Below, in pieces: positions 32,163 through 39,897 of a stretch of 45,454 bases of DNA; position 1 is the stretch's first letter; each line of letters starts with the position of its first letter. The stretch is from Kitasatospora sp. A2-31 (GTDB lineage Bacteria > Actinomycetota > Actinomycetes > Streptomycetales > Streptomycetaceae), in contig NZ_JAKNTA010000019.1 in NCBI RefSeq assembly GCF_022288725.1, positions 1 through 45,454 of the forward strand, given 5' to 3'. Under the pieces are notes generated by a model. The model saw only the letters and a list, made by a program, of their open reading frames with translations. It did not search any database and was not told the origin of the DNA. The position numbers and the translations under genes were made by a program.

Positions 32163-32182
32163 AGCAATTAACCAACAGCGTC

Positions 32183-32192
32183 CGCAGGAGCG
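32183..32192. repeat. Target-site duplication, right copy
   Basis: CGCAGGAGCG, identical to the left copy at 30400-30409. Confidence 0.85.
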
Positions 32193-32268
32193 GCGGGGGG
32201 CGGGTCCGGGCCGCCCTGAACAGACGGTGCCGGCATCGCCCGCCTGCGCCGGCCACGCCGGACCGGGC

Positions 32269-33054
32269 TCAGCACACCCGGAGGTCGGTCACGGGCTGGT
32301 TGGCCACCTCGTAGCGGCACAGGCGGTCGTTGACCCACAGGGCGACGTCGATCTGCTCGCCGGGTCTGGCCAGCTCGGCGGCGAGCCGGTCGGAGAAGGC
32401 GTCGAGCTCCTCGGGGCCGACGTGGTGGCCGGTGAACCGGGCCGTGTGCCGGACGGGCAGTTCGTCGGCGCGGTGGGCGATGTCCCACAGGATCCCGGAG
32501 GCCTCGGCGAGAGCGGGGATGAGGCCGGCGGTCCGAGCGGGGTCGGCCGGGGCCGGGTGCAGGTTCGGGGTGAGGGCGGCTGGGAGCGTGGATGCGGTGG
32601 GGGCCTCGGCTGCCCACCAGAGATCCAGCTCGACGGCCGGGAGGGGTCCGGGGCCGAGGGCCGACCGGATGTCGGCCCAGTAGCTGGTCAGACAGTCGGC
32701 GTCGACGTAGAAGGCGCTCTCCACCAGCCCGCTGCGGCGCAGCCGGGCGATGATCTCCCGGCACTGGGCGCGGAGCACCGCGAACGTGTCCTCGGGGTAC
32801 GGAGCGGTCTTGGAGGGGGAGAGGTGGAGCCAGTGGTCGTAGGCGCCGTGCTCGAAGGTGCGGGAGGGGTCGACGAGGTCGGTCGGATCGGTGGAGACGG
32901 TGACCCACATCCTGCTGTGGCCGTCGACCGAGACGATCCTGCCCCAGATGCCTGACCCGTTGCGGGAGCCGAGGCCGAACTGCTCGGCCAGCTCCTCGGC
33001 AGACGGCGCCCGGCCCTGGGGCCAGCGCAGGTACAGGCCGGCGTCCACGGACAT
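32269..33054 (-). CDS. Hypothetical protein (261 aa)
   Basis: ATG 33054 (MSVDAGLYLRWPQGRAPSAE) has AAGGGAG eight bases upstream, and gives 261 residues. A longer frame from 33174 would begin inside the arsI terminator hairpin, so the shorter start is preferred. The protein is soluble, with many Trp residues in the middle and a C-terminus VNDRLCRYEVANQPVTDLRVC. No known motif, signal peptide or membrane span is visible. It converges on the gene at 29766 across the IS element and must once have shared its terminator with it. Confidence 0.7.
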   Translation of the reverse strand: MSVDAGLYLRWPQGRAPSAEELAEQFGLGSRNGSGIWGRIVSVDGHSRMWVTVSTDPTDLVDPSRTFEHGAYDHWLHLSPSKTAPYPEDTFAVLRAQCREIIARLRRSGLVESAFYVDADCLTSYWADIRSALGPGPLPAVELDLWWAAEAPTASTLPAALTPNLHPAPADPARTAGLIPALAEASGILWDIAHRADELPVRHTARFTGHHVGPEELDAFSDRLAAELARPGEQIDVALWVNDRLCRYEVANQPVTDLRVC

Positions 33055-33174
33055 GGGGCTGCTCCCTTCGGGGTGACGGACGGGACCGGGGCTCGGATCG
33101 TACGGGTGGGAATCGTCTGCCCACCAGCGCATTTCGCCGCTCCGGCGGTCCGTGATGATCCGGAGGTGAGACAT

Positions 33175-33219
33175 CCGCCGGATCAGGCGCGTTTCCGCGT
33201 AGCGCCCGAGATCCGGCGG
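33175..33219 (-). terminator. Terminator of arsI
   Basis: CCGCCGGATC (33175-33184) pairs perfectly with GATCCGGCGG (33210-33219); inside it GGCGC and GCGCC add a second stem. It lies 26 bases past the arsI stop on the minus strand. Confidence 0.65.
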
Positions 33220-33244
33220 GTCAGGGGGTGCTCGGCGCCGGGGT

Positions 33245-33670
33245 TCAGCAGGCGGCGGTGCCGCAGCAGGCCTCCGGCGCGGCGTCGCGGCTGCCGAGGG
33301 TCTCGGCGTCCGCCTTGACGACGTACACCTCCCACGGTTCCTTGCCCGGGCCGGTCACCCACACCTTGTCCTGGACGGCGTAGCAGCAGGAGGTGTCGTT
33401 CTCCTCCCTGGTGGCCAGACCCGCGTCCTTCAGCCGAGCGGCGGCCGCGGTGACCTGCTCGGTGGACCCGACCTCGACGCCGAGGTGGTCCAGGCGGGTG
33501 TCCTCACCGGCCTCGCCCTCGATCAGGACCAGCTTGAGCGGGGGCTCGGTGATGGCGAAGTTGGCGTAGCCGGGGCGGCGCTTGGCCGGCTCGGTGGCGA
33601 AGAGCTCGGAGTAGAAGGCGATGGAGCCTTCGAGGTCGGCGACGCGCAGGGCGAGCTGAACGCGGGACAT
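33245..33670 (-). CDS. arsI: ArsI/CadI-type vicinal oxygen chelate protein (organoarsenical C-As lyase)
   Basis: 141 residues of the VOC fold. Residues expected in ArsI are present: iron ligands Gln5 (RVQLALRV), His62 (RLDHLGVEV) and Glu114 (PWEVYVVK), and the vicinal pair Cys95-Cys96 (DTSCCYAVQ) that binds trivalent arsenic. The C-terminus has further cysteines (ACCGTAAC). ArsI cleaves the carbon-arsenic bond of methylarsonite and aromatic arsenicals with oxygen, releasing arsenite. Start 33670 follows GGGAG; a longer frame to 33706 runs into the operator. Divergent from arsR, with palindromic sites between. The older CadI (cadmium-induced) label belongs to the same family; the ars context favours ArsI. 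Confidence 0.88.
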   Translation of the reverse strand: MSRVQLALRVADLEGSIAFYSELFATEPAKRRPGYANFAITEPPLKLVLIEGEAGEDTRLDHLGVEVGSTEQVTAAAARLKDAGLATREENDTSCCYAVQDKVWVTGPGKEPWEVYVVKADAETLGSRDAAPEACCGTAAC

Positions 33671-33699
33671 GGTGATCTCCCAGGGTCCGGGGTCTTGTT

Positions 33700-33713
33700 T
33701 CGACATCTGTCGA
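33700..33713. promoter_or_regulatory. ArsR operator candidate 1 (arsI side)
   Basis: TCGACATCTGTCGA is a perfect 14-bp palindrome (6-bp arms, TC centre), 30 bases upstream of the arsI ATG, where it would block the arsI promoter. Confidence 0.65.
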
Positions 33714-33746
33714 TACAGCGAGCTTGCCTCGTGGCTTAGATGGCTG

Positions 33747-33766
33747 TCAACATAGACGCATGTCGA
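33747..33766. promoter_or_regulatory. ArsR operator candidate 2 (overlaps the arsR start)
   Basis: TCAACAT (33747-33753) and ATGTCGA (33760-33766) form an inverted repeat with six of seven matches and a 6-base spacer, sharing the half-site TCGACAT with operator 1. It includes the arsR start codon. TTGCCT at 33724-33729 and CAACAT at 33748-33753, 18 bases apart, could be the promoter, with the ATG six bases on, so arsR may be leaderless. Confidence 0.5.
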
Positions 33767-34152
33767 ATCTCGAACTGCCGGTCCTCGGCCAGGACGACGC
33801 GGTGGCGTGCTGCTCGCCGATGGTCCGCGAGCCGCTGGGTGAAGAGGCCGCCGCCGACCTGGCGAAGATGTTCAAGGCCCTGTCGGACCCGGTCCGGCTG
33901 CGGCTGCTGTCGCTCATCGCCTCCCACGAGGGCGGCGAAGCCTGCGTCTGCGACCTGACCGGCCCCTTCGACGTCTCCCAGCCGACCATCTCCCACCACC
34001 TGAAGGTGCTGCGCGAGGCCGGGCTGGTCGGCTCCGAGCGGCGCGGTACCTGGGTCTACTACTGGGTCCTGCCCGCCGCCCTGGCCAAGCTGTCCTCCCT
34101 GCTCCAGACCCCTGCCCGCACCGACGCCGCCCCGACGGGGGCCGCGAGATGA
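33760..34152 (+). CDS. arsR: ArsR family arsenic-responsive repressor
   Basis: 130 residues. Winged helix-turn-helix of the ArsR/SmtB family: LAKMFKALSDPVRLRLLSLI, then the metal-binding helix with EACVCDL (Cys62 and Cys64), and recognition helix VSQPTISHHLKVLREAGLV. Two more cysteines (ACCSP, residues 17-18) sit in the N-terminal arm, as in ArsR proteins that bind As(III) with three thiols. Arsenite or methylarsonite binding would release the repressor from the two operators. Its stop overlaps the next gene's ATG (ATGA). First gene of arsR-aqp-arsC-arsN. Confidence 0.93.
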   Translation: MSNLELPVLGQDDAVACCSPMVREPLGEEAAADLAKMFKALSDPVRLRLLSLIASHEGGEACVCDLTGPFDVSQPTISHHLKVLREAGLVGSERRGTWVYYWVLPAALAKLSSLLQTPARTDAAPTGAAR

Positions 34153-34898
34153 CCGGGACGACCCCGCTCGTACGCCGCGCGGCGGTCGAGTTCGTCGGCA
34201 CCGGCGCCCTGGTCGCCGTCGTGGTCGGCTCCGGCATCCAGGCCACCGGGCTCACCCAGGACGTCGGCGTGCGGTTGCTCGCCAACTCGCTGGCCACCGT
34301 CTTCGGCCTCGGCGTGCTGATCGCCCTGCTCGGCCCGGTCTCCGGCGCGCACTTCAACCCCGCGGTCACCCTGGCCGCCTGGTGGACCGGCCGCCGCGGC
34401 GGCGACGGCCCGACGGGGCGTGAGGTCGCCGCCTACCTCCCGGCCCAGACCGCCGGGGCGATCGGCGGCGCGGTGCTCGCGGACGCGATGTTCGCGGAGC
34501 CGCTGGTGCGCTGGTCCACCCACGACCGCTCGGCCCCGCACCTGTGGCTCGGCGAGGTCGTCGCCACCGCCGGCCTGGTCCTGCTGGTCTTCGGCCTGGG
34601 CCGCGCCGGCCGTGCGCACTTCGCGCCCGTCGCCGTCGCCTCCTACATCGGCGCCGCGTACTGGTTCACCTCCAGCACGTCGTTCGCCAACCCGGCCGTG
34701 ACGATCGGGCGCACCTTCACGGACACCTTCGCCGGCATCGCGCCCGCCTCGGTGCTGCCGTTCGTCGCCGCCCAGCTCGCCGGCCTGGTCGCCGGCGTCG
34801 CCCTGGTCGCCGTGCTGTTCGGCCGCCCCGCCGCGGTCGCCGACGAGGACGTCGTGGTCCCGCCGGTCGAGCACCCCCGCGCCGTCACCGGCCGCTGA
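34149..34898 (+). CDS. Aquaporin-family (MIP) channel in the ars operon
   Basis: 249 residues with six membrane spans and both half-helix motifs, HFNPAVTL near residue 70 and FANPAVTI near residue 182. In ars operons of Sinorhizobium and actinomycetes such an AqpS-type channel lets arsenite made by ArsC leave the cell down its gradient. No ArsB or Acr3 pump gene is present here, so this channel is the only exit route in the cluster. It starts within the arsR stop (ATGA) and is followed 33 bases later by arsC. Arsenite selectivity is inferred from context. Confidence 0.9.
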   Translation: MTGTTPLVRRAAVEFVGTGALVAVVVGSGIQATGLTQDVGVRLLANSLATVFGLGVLIALLGPVSGAHFNPAVTLAAWWTGRRGGDGPTGREVAAYLPAQTAGAIGGAVLADAMFAEPLVRWSTHDRSAPHLWLGEVVATAGLVLLVFGLGRAGRAHFAPVAVASYIGAAYWFTSSTSFANPAVTIGRTFTDTFAGIAPASVLPFVAAQLAGLVAGVALVAVLFGRPAAVADEDVVVPPVEHPRAVTGR

Positions 34899-34931
34899 AC
34901 CCCGCCCGCCCCCGCCTCGGAGGAGAACCCC

Positions 34932-35351
34932 GTGAGCACTCCCGCCGTCCCGTCCGTCCTGTTCGTCTGCGTGCACAACGCCGGCCGCTCCCAGATGGCC
35001 GCCGCCTTCCTCGCCCGACTCGGCGCCGGCCGGGTCGAGGTCCGCTCGGCCGGCTCCGCCCCGGCCGACACCGTGAACCCGGCCGTGGTCGAGGCGCTGG
35101 CCGAGGTCGGGATCGACATCTCCGCCGAGGTGCCCAAGGTGCTCACGGCCGAGACGGTGCAGGCGTCCGACGTGGTGATCACGATGGGCTGTGGCGACGC
35201 CTGCCCGTACTTCCCCGGCAAGCGGTACCTGGACTGGAAGCTGGAGGACCCGGCCGGCCAGGGCGTCGACGCCGTCCGCCCGATCCGCGACGAGATCGAG
35301 CAGCGCGTCCGCGCTCTGCTCGCCGACCTCGGTGTCGAGGCCGTCGCATGA
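34932..35351 (+). CDS. arsC: Arsenate reductase, low-molecular-weight phosphatase type
   Basis: 139 residues. The phosphatase loop CVHNAGRS (nucleophile Cys13) opens the protein, and CGDACP supplies the further redox cysteines of the thioredoxin- or mycothiol-linked ArsC class; LDWKLEDPAG contains the general-acid aspartate region. It reduces arsenate to arsenite. GTG 34932 has a strong GGAGGAG. Its stop overlaps the arsN start (ATGA). It acts between the channel and the acetyltransferase in the same operon. Confidence 0.93.
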   Translation: MSTPAVPSVLFVCVHNAGRSQMAAAFLARLGAGRVEVRSAGSAPADTVNPAVVEALAEVGIDISAEVPKVLTAETVQASDVVITMGCGDACPYFPGKRYLDWKLEDPAGQGVDAVRPIRDEIEQRVRALLADLGVEAVA

Positions 35352-35851
35352 CGGCCGCCGGAGTGACCGTCACCGGGATGCTCCCCGAACACGCCGAGCA
35401 GGTCCGGGCGATCCACCAGGCCGGGATCGACGGCGGCGACGCCACCTTCGAGGAGGCCGCCCCGACCTGGGAGTCGTTCGACGCCTCGCGGCTCGCCGCG
35501 CACCGCCTGGTCGCCCTCGACGGCGGCGGGCGGGTGCTGGGCTGGGCGGCCGTGGTGCCGGTCTCCGACCGGTGCGCGTACGCCGGGGTCGTCGAGCACT
35601 CCGTCTACGTCCACCCCGACGCCCGCGGACTGGGCGTCGGCCTCGCACTGCTGGAAGCGCTACTGGCCTCCACCGACGCGGCCGGGATCTGGACCGTGCA
35701 GTCCGGGATCTTCCCGGAGAACACCGCCAGCCTCGCGCTGCACGCCAGGGCCGGCTTCCGCACCGTGGGTACCCGTGAACGGCTCGGCCGCCACCGGGGG
35801 CGGTGGCGCGACGTCGTCCTCGTCGAGCGCCGCAGCCCGGCCGTCACCTGA
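35348..35851 (+). CDS. arsN: GNAT acetyltransferase, ArsN/phosphinothricin type
   Basis: 167 residues. It has the phosphinothricin/methionine-sulfoximine acetyltransferase layout: IHQAGIDGGDATFEEAAPTW near residue 20, AYAGVVEHSVYVHPDARGLG (acetyl-CoA loop around residue 95) and GIFPENTASLALHARAGFRT near residue 120. ArsN proteins encoded in ars operons acetylate arsinothricin, the natural arsenic analogue of phosphinothricin; the gene's overlap with arsC favours that over simple herbicide resistance. Phosphinothricin may also be a substrate. Confidence 0.85.
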   Translation: MTAAGVTVTGMLPEHAEQVRAIHQAGIDGGDATFEEAAPTWESFDASRLAAHRLVALDGGGRVLGWAAVVPVSDRCAYAGVVEHSVYVHPDARGLGVGLALLEALLASTDAAGIWTVQSGIFPENTASLALHARAGFRTVGTRERLGRHRGRWRDVVLVERRSPAVT

Positions 35852-36022
35852 CCGGCGCACCTGCCACCGGTCGGGTGGGCCCGGTGCCACCGGAGGGAGG
35901 CGCCGGTCGTCGCCGCGAGCAGCCCCGGGGCCGCCGGCGCCCTGGTCACGGGCCGGGCGACCGGGTCGAGGGCGTCTCCGGCGGCGAGGTGGACACCGGG
36001 GGCGGCCGCCGCGCGGCCGGCA

Positions 36023-36853
36023 TCAGGACGGCGTGCCGTCCAGCAGTGCGCGGGCGGCGGTGAGCTCCGCGGCCGCCGCCTCCGCCGCCGCCTCGACGTA
36101 CGCGTGGCTGCCGGGCCCGACCGGGATGCGCACCGGCAGCGGGCCCGGGGTCGCGACGATCCGCAGCACCGCCCGGGCGAAGTCCTCGGCGCTGCCGACC
36201 GTCGGCCCTTCCGCCATGGCACCGAGGAGGCCGCGCATCGGGCCGGTGAACGCGGCGTAGAGCGGCGACCGGCCGGCGGCGTCGGTGAGCGAGGTGCCGT
36301 AGCGGGTGGCGTACCCGCCGGGCTCGAGGGCCGCGACCCGGATCCCGAACGGGGCCGCCTCGGCGGCCAGCGCCTGGGTCATGCCCTCCAGGGCGTACTT
36401 GCCGGTGACGTAGGCGGCGAGGCCCGGGAAGGCCATCCGGCCGGCCAGGGAGGAGACGTTGAGGATGTCGCCGGCGCCCTGCGCGCGCATCAGCGGCAGG
36501 GCCAGCCGGGCCAGCCGCCACGGGCCGACCACCAGGGTCTCCAGCTGGTCCCGCAGTTCGTCGTCGGCCACCTCCTCCACCGTGCCGAACACGCCGTTGC
36601 CCGCGTTGTTGACCAGGACGTCGAGCCCGCCGACCCGGTCCGCCGCCGCGGCCACGGCGGCCTCGCACTGCGCGGGATCGCGGACGTCCAGGGCGAGCGG
36701 CAGGACGCGGTCGGGGTGGGCGCGGGTGAGGCCGTCCAGGGTCTCGCTCCGGCGCGCCGTGGCCACCACGACGTCCCCCGCGGCGGCGGCCGCGGCGGCC
36801 AGGGCCCTCCCGAGCCCGGACGAGCAGCCCGTCACCAGCCAACGCCGTGCCAT
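36023..36853 (-). CDS. Short-chain dehydrogenase/reductase
   Basis: 276 residues. Cofactor loop TGCSSGLG (residues 8-15, with a basic ARR at 33-35 suggesting NADP), NNAG at 82-85, and the catalytic set Ser135, Tyr148 and Lys152 (AYVTGKYA). This classical SDR of the oxidoreductase/retinol-dehydrogenase-like group probably reduces a carbonyl; the substrate is unknown. The start is ATG 36853 (MARRWLVTGC); a much longer in-frame extension is Arg-rich and rejected. It converges on the ars operon; the 171-base gap has only weak hairpins. Confidence 0.9.
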   Translation of the reverse strand: MARRWLVTGCSSGLGRALAAAAAAAGDVVVATARRSETLDGLTRAHPDRVLPLALDVRDPAQCEAAVAAAADRVGGLDVLVNNAGNGVFGTVEEVADDELRDQLETLVVGPWRLARLALPLMRAQGAGDILNVSSLAGRMAFPGLAAYVTGKYALEGMTQALAAEAAPFGIRVAALEPGGYATRYGTSLTDAAGRSPLYAAFTGPMRGLLGAMAEGPTVGSAEDFARAVLRIVATPGPLPVRIPVGPGSHAYVEAAAEAAAAELTAARALLDGTPS

Positions 36854-37442
36854 CCGGTGTCCCCCGCTCCGTATCGAATCCGTCGGCGGCCACCGTCCCA
36901 GAGCCGGCGCCCGCCGCCCAGGGTTCTGACAGACCATCACCCGGCGCATTGATGCGCGTGCGGGGCGCGCCCACTCTGCGCGCGCCCGCCGATCGGGTGA
37001 CCCTCGGTGGGGCGAATCACGCCACGTCCCGCGGCGAACGGGGATTCGAGGCCCCGTCCACCCGTCCGACTCGGCGGTGTCCGACCCGCCTCGGCGAGCC
37101 CGGGACACGGCCCGCCGCGGCGTTCGACCGCCCCGTCGACCCGGCGCGCGCGGGGCACGCGCCGGGGGTGCTCCATACCATCAACTGCCGCTTCCCGGAA
37201 GAGTCTTCCGGTACATACCCCTCGCATGGGCGAACTGGGCGCAGGCACGGGCACGGCGAGCCCGGGGCGCGGTAGGACTGGTGCCGGCACCACCCCGGCA
37301 GACCGGGCAGGCGCCCCGAACGGAGTCCCGGGACATGGCCGAAAGCCATCCGCCGACCCACTGGGGGACGCCGACCCGGAGCCCGGACCATCCGACCCTT
37401 GTCCTTCCACCTCCCATTCCTACGAGTCGCTTGAGGATGCTG
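36854..37442. other. Long intergenic region upstream of the conservon
   Basis: No gene could be supported in these 589 bases between the divergent SDR and cvnA. The perfect palindrome CCGGAAGA-G-TCTTCCGG lies at 37195-37211, followed by the promoter-like TACATACCC. The last 60 bases before 37443 have lower GC than any coding part nearby, as expected of a leader. Confidence 0.5.
37195..37211. promoter_or_regulatory. Perfect 17-bp palindrome upstream of the conservon
   Basis: CCGGAAGA (37195-37202), one central G and TCTTCCGG (37204-37211). The size and symmetry suit a dimeric regulator. It lies 230 bases before the cvnA start in an otherwise empty region. Confidence 0.5.
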
Positions 37443-39137
37443 ATGCTTGGTGCTGGATCGTCACCCAGAGGCCGGCGCGCCACTCCCGTCCTGGTGTGGC
37501 TCCTGCCCACGGTCGTGACGGCGGCGGTCGCCGTCGCCGCCGCATCGGCGGCCTCCGCCGGCGCCCGCGCCGGAGTCGCCTGGTGCGGAGCGGTCGGGAC
37601 CACGGCGGTGGCCGTGGTCGCCGCCGAGACGGTCCGCCGGGGGCGCGCCCTGGAGGCGCTGCGCGAACAGAGCTCCCGGCAGGAGATAGAGCTGCGCCGC
37701 CGGCTGGCCGAGCAGGAGGCCGAGACGGTGCGGCTCGCCACGAGCGCCCTGCCCGAGGCGGTGGCCCGGCTCCAGCGCGGCGAGTTCAGCACGGACGTGC
37801 TGAAGGCGTACGAGTCCCACAACCCCGTCGTCGGCGCCGACTTCCAGGCCGCGCGGCACGCCGTGCTGCGCACCGTCCTGGAAGCGGTCGACAACGAGGA
37901 GGGCATGCGCGAGGCCGCCCAGCGGGCGTTCGTCAACATCGCCCGCCGGGTGCAGGCGATCGTCCACCGCCAGGCCCACGAGCTGCGCGAGATGGAGCAC
38001 CTGCACGGCAACGACCCGGCCGTCTTCGGCGACCTGCTGCGGCTGGACCACGGCAACGCGCTGATCGGCCGCCTCGCGGACAGCATCGCCGTCCTCGGCG
38101 GCGCCCGCCCCGGCCGCCAGTGGAGCCGGTCGGTGCCGCTCTACAGCGTGCTGCGCGGCGGCATGTCCCGGATCCTGGACTACCAGCGGGTCGAGCTGCA
38201 CCCGGTCTCCGACGTCGCCGTGGTCGGCCCGGCCGTCGAGCCGCTGATCCACGCCGTCGCCGAGCTGCTGGACAACGCCACCCGGTACTCGCCGCCGCAC
38301 ACCAGCGTGCACCTGACGGCGGCCGAGGTGCAGACCGGGATCGCGATCGAGATCGAGGACGGCGGCCTCAGCCTGAGCGAGGAGGGCCGGGCGCGGGCGG
38401 AGCGGATGCTCCGCGAGGCGCAGGCCGGCATCGACCTCAACGACCTCGGCGAGACGCCCCGGCTCGGCCTGGCCGTGGTGGGCCGGCTCGCCCAGGCGTA
38501 CGGGTTCCAGGTGTCGCTGCGGCACTCCGCCTACGGCGGGGTCCGCGCGGTGCTGATCGTGCCGCAGGAGCTGATCACCACCGCCCCGGCGACCGGGCGG
38601 GCCCACGGCATCGGCGTCACCTCGACCTCGCGGCCGGACCCGTCCACCGCCCCGTCCGCGGCCGGCTTCGACCGGTCCCCGTGGGGCGCCCGCAAGGTCT
38701 CGCCGTCCCGAACCGGCTCGTCGGCGGGGCGATCCACGCCCGGCCCGTTCCGGTCCTCCGCCGCGGCGCCGTCCACGGCCGGTGACGACCTCCCGGTGGT
38801 GACCGAGCGCACCGCGAACGGCCTGCCGCAGCGCCGACGGCACGGCGCCCCCGTCCGCAGACCCGTTCCCGGGACGGGCCGCCCCGGGGCCCGGGCGGTA
38901 CCCGAGCCGGCCCCGGAACCCGTCCAGCCCGGACTGTGGCTGGCGGCGTTCCACGAGGGGGTGAACGGCACCGCACCGTCGGCGGCGGACGGCCCGACCG
39001 TGAACGGTCACGGCTCCCGGGCCACCGGTGCGCAGGGCACCACCACTCAGGGCACCGGCGCCCAGGGGCACGACGCCGGCGGCCACGGCACTGGCGCCCA
39101 CAGCAGCGAAGAGTCGGCAGGGAAGGGCGAGCAGTGA
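37443..39137 (+). CDS. cvnA: Conservon sensor kinase-like protein CvnA
   Basis: About 564 residues. Two N-terminal membrane segments (VLVWLLPTVVTAAVAVAAA and a second after residue 45), a signalling helix region, then RRVQAIVHRQAHELREMEHL and a HATPase with N box HAVAELLDNATRYSPPHTS near residue 277 and DGGLSLSEEGRARAE. The last 200 residues are a disordered Pro/Ser/Gly/Ala tail. CvnA proteins are membrane sensor-like ATPases that work with CvnB-D as a G-protein-like complex. Start uncertain: ATG 37443 has GAGG six bases upstream, 37437 is adjacent, and 37335 would add 36 residues of low third-position GC. Confidence 0.88.
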   Translation: MLGAGSSPRGRRATPVLVWLLPTVVTAAVAVAAASAASAGARAGVAWCGAVGTTAVAVVAAETVRRGRALEALREQSSRQEIELRRRLAEQEAETVRLATSALPEAVARLQRGEFSTDVLKAYESHNPVVGADFQAARHAVLRTVLEAVDNEEGMREAAQRAFVNIARRVQAIVHRQAHELREMEHLHGNDPAVFGDLLRLDHGNALIGRLADSIAVLGGARPGRQWSRSVPLYSVLRGGMSRILDYQRVELHPVSDVAVVGPAVEPLIHAVAELLDNATRYSPPHTSVHLTAAEVQTGIAIEIEDGGLSLSEEGRARAERMLREAQAGIDLNDLGETPRLGLAVVGRLAQAYGFQVSLRHSAYGGVRAVLIVPQELITTAPATGRAHGIGVTSTSRPDPSTAPSAAGFDRSPWGARKVSPSRTGSSAGRSTPGPFRSSAAAPSTAGDDLPVVTERTANGLPQRRRHGAPVRRPVPGTGRPGARAVPEPAPEPVQPGLWLAAFHEGVNGTAPSAADGPTVNGHGSRATGAQGTTTQGTGAQGHDAGGHGTGAHSSEESAGKGEQ

Positions 39138-39541
39138 TTCAGCAGCGGACCAACATGGACTGGATGCTCAAGGACCTGGCGGAGGGCGTCCCGAACGTCC
39201 GGAACGTCATCGTCCTGTCCGCCGACGGCCTGCGGATGGCCCAGTACGGCACCGAGCCCGACACGGCGGACCGCCTCGCCGCCGCCTGCGCCGGCCTGCA
39301 GAGCCTGGCGGCCGCGGTCGGGCACGAGTTCCCGCACGGCGACGGCCGGATGCGGCTGGTCGTGATCGAGATGGGCGGCGGCTTCTTCTACCTGATGGCC
39401 GCCGGCGCCCGGGCGTTCCTCGCGGTGCTCGCCGACGAGGGCGTCGACGCCGGCCTGATGGGCCAGCGGATGCGCGACCTGGTCGCCCGGATCGGCGAGC
39501 ACCTCAGCACGCCTCCCCGCAGCAGCGGGCAGGTCGCATGA
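39134..39541 (+). CDS. cvnB: Conservon roadblock/LC7 protein CvnB
   Basis: 135 residues of the roadblock/LC7 fold (MDWMLKDLAEGVPNVRNVIV, LSADGLRMAQYGT, LVVIEMGGGFFYLMAAG). In the conservon this MglB-like protein binds the GTPase CvnD and probably regulates its nucleotide state. GTG 39134 overlaps the cvnA stop (GTGA), and its own stop overlaps cvnC (ATGA), so the four proteins are made in coupled amounts. Confidence 0.93.
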   Translation: MIQQRTNMDWMLKDLAEGVPNVRNVIVLSADGLRMAQYGTEPDTADRLAAACAGLQSLAAAVGHEFPHGDGRMRLVVIEMGGGFFYLMAAGARAFLAVLADEGVDAGLMGQRMRDLVARIGEHLSTPPRSSGQVA

Positions 39542-39897
39542 GCGAGGCCGACCGGGACTGGGACGACGGCGCTCCCGAACGTCTCTACGTCATCACCCGC
39601 GGGCGCAGCGGCCCGGCCGAACAGACCTCGTTCGACCTGGTCACCCTGATCGTCGCGCGCGCCGAACCGACGCCCGCGATGCAGCCCGAGCAGGCCGCGA
39701 TCCTGCGGATCTGCGGTGCACCGCTCTCGGTCGCCGAGATCTCCGCGTACCTGCGGCTGCCGGTGAGCGCGGTCACCGTGCTGCTGACCGATCTCCTCGC
39801 CGAGGAACGGATCGAGGCCCGCACCTCCGTCCCCGCGGCGATCCTCCCCGACCGTGCCCTGTTGGAGGCGGTGATGCATGGACTTCAGAGACTCTGA
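39538..39897 (+). CDS. cvnC: Conservon DUF742 protein CvnC
   Basis: 119 residues of the DUF742 family. After an acidic start comes the usual RLYVITRGRSGP, and a C-terminal winged-helix-like region (AILRICGAPLSVAEISAYLR, VSAVTVLLTDLLAEERI). Its role in the complex is unknown, though it is always present between the roadblock protein and the GTPase. It overlaps cvnB by four bases and cvnD by twenty. Confidence 0.92.
   Translation: MSEADRDWDDGAPERLYVITRGRSGPAEQTSFDLVTLIVARAEPTPAMQPEQAAILRICGAPLSVAEISAYLRLPVSAVTVLLTDLLAEERIEARTSVPAAILPDRALLEAVMHGLQRL

Larger units (their letters stand above)
30410..32182 (+). mobile_element. Complete IS1182-family insertion sequence, 1,773 bp
   Basis: The element is bounded by 16-bp perfect inverted repeats: GACGCTGTTGGTTAAT at 30410-30425 and its complement at 32167-32182. 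It is flanked by a 10-bp direct duplication CGCAGGAGCG. It carries one full-length transposase gene and two hairpins, one before and one after that gene. Perfect ends, duplication and open transposase frame indicate a recent insertion and probable activity. Confidence 0.93.

Noticed and set aside
33055..33174. Longer start for the hypothetical gene ending at 32269
   Set aside because: The ATG at 33174 would be in the arsI terminator hairpin; ATG 33054 has AAGGGAG at proper distance.
36854..37190. Small genes in the gap before the conservon
   Set aside because: Open frames are present on both strands but none has a ribosome site, codon bias or protein-like text.
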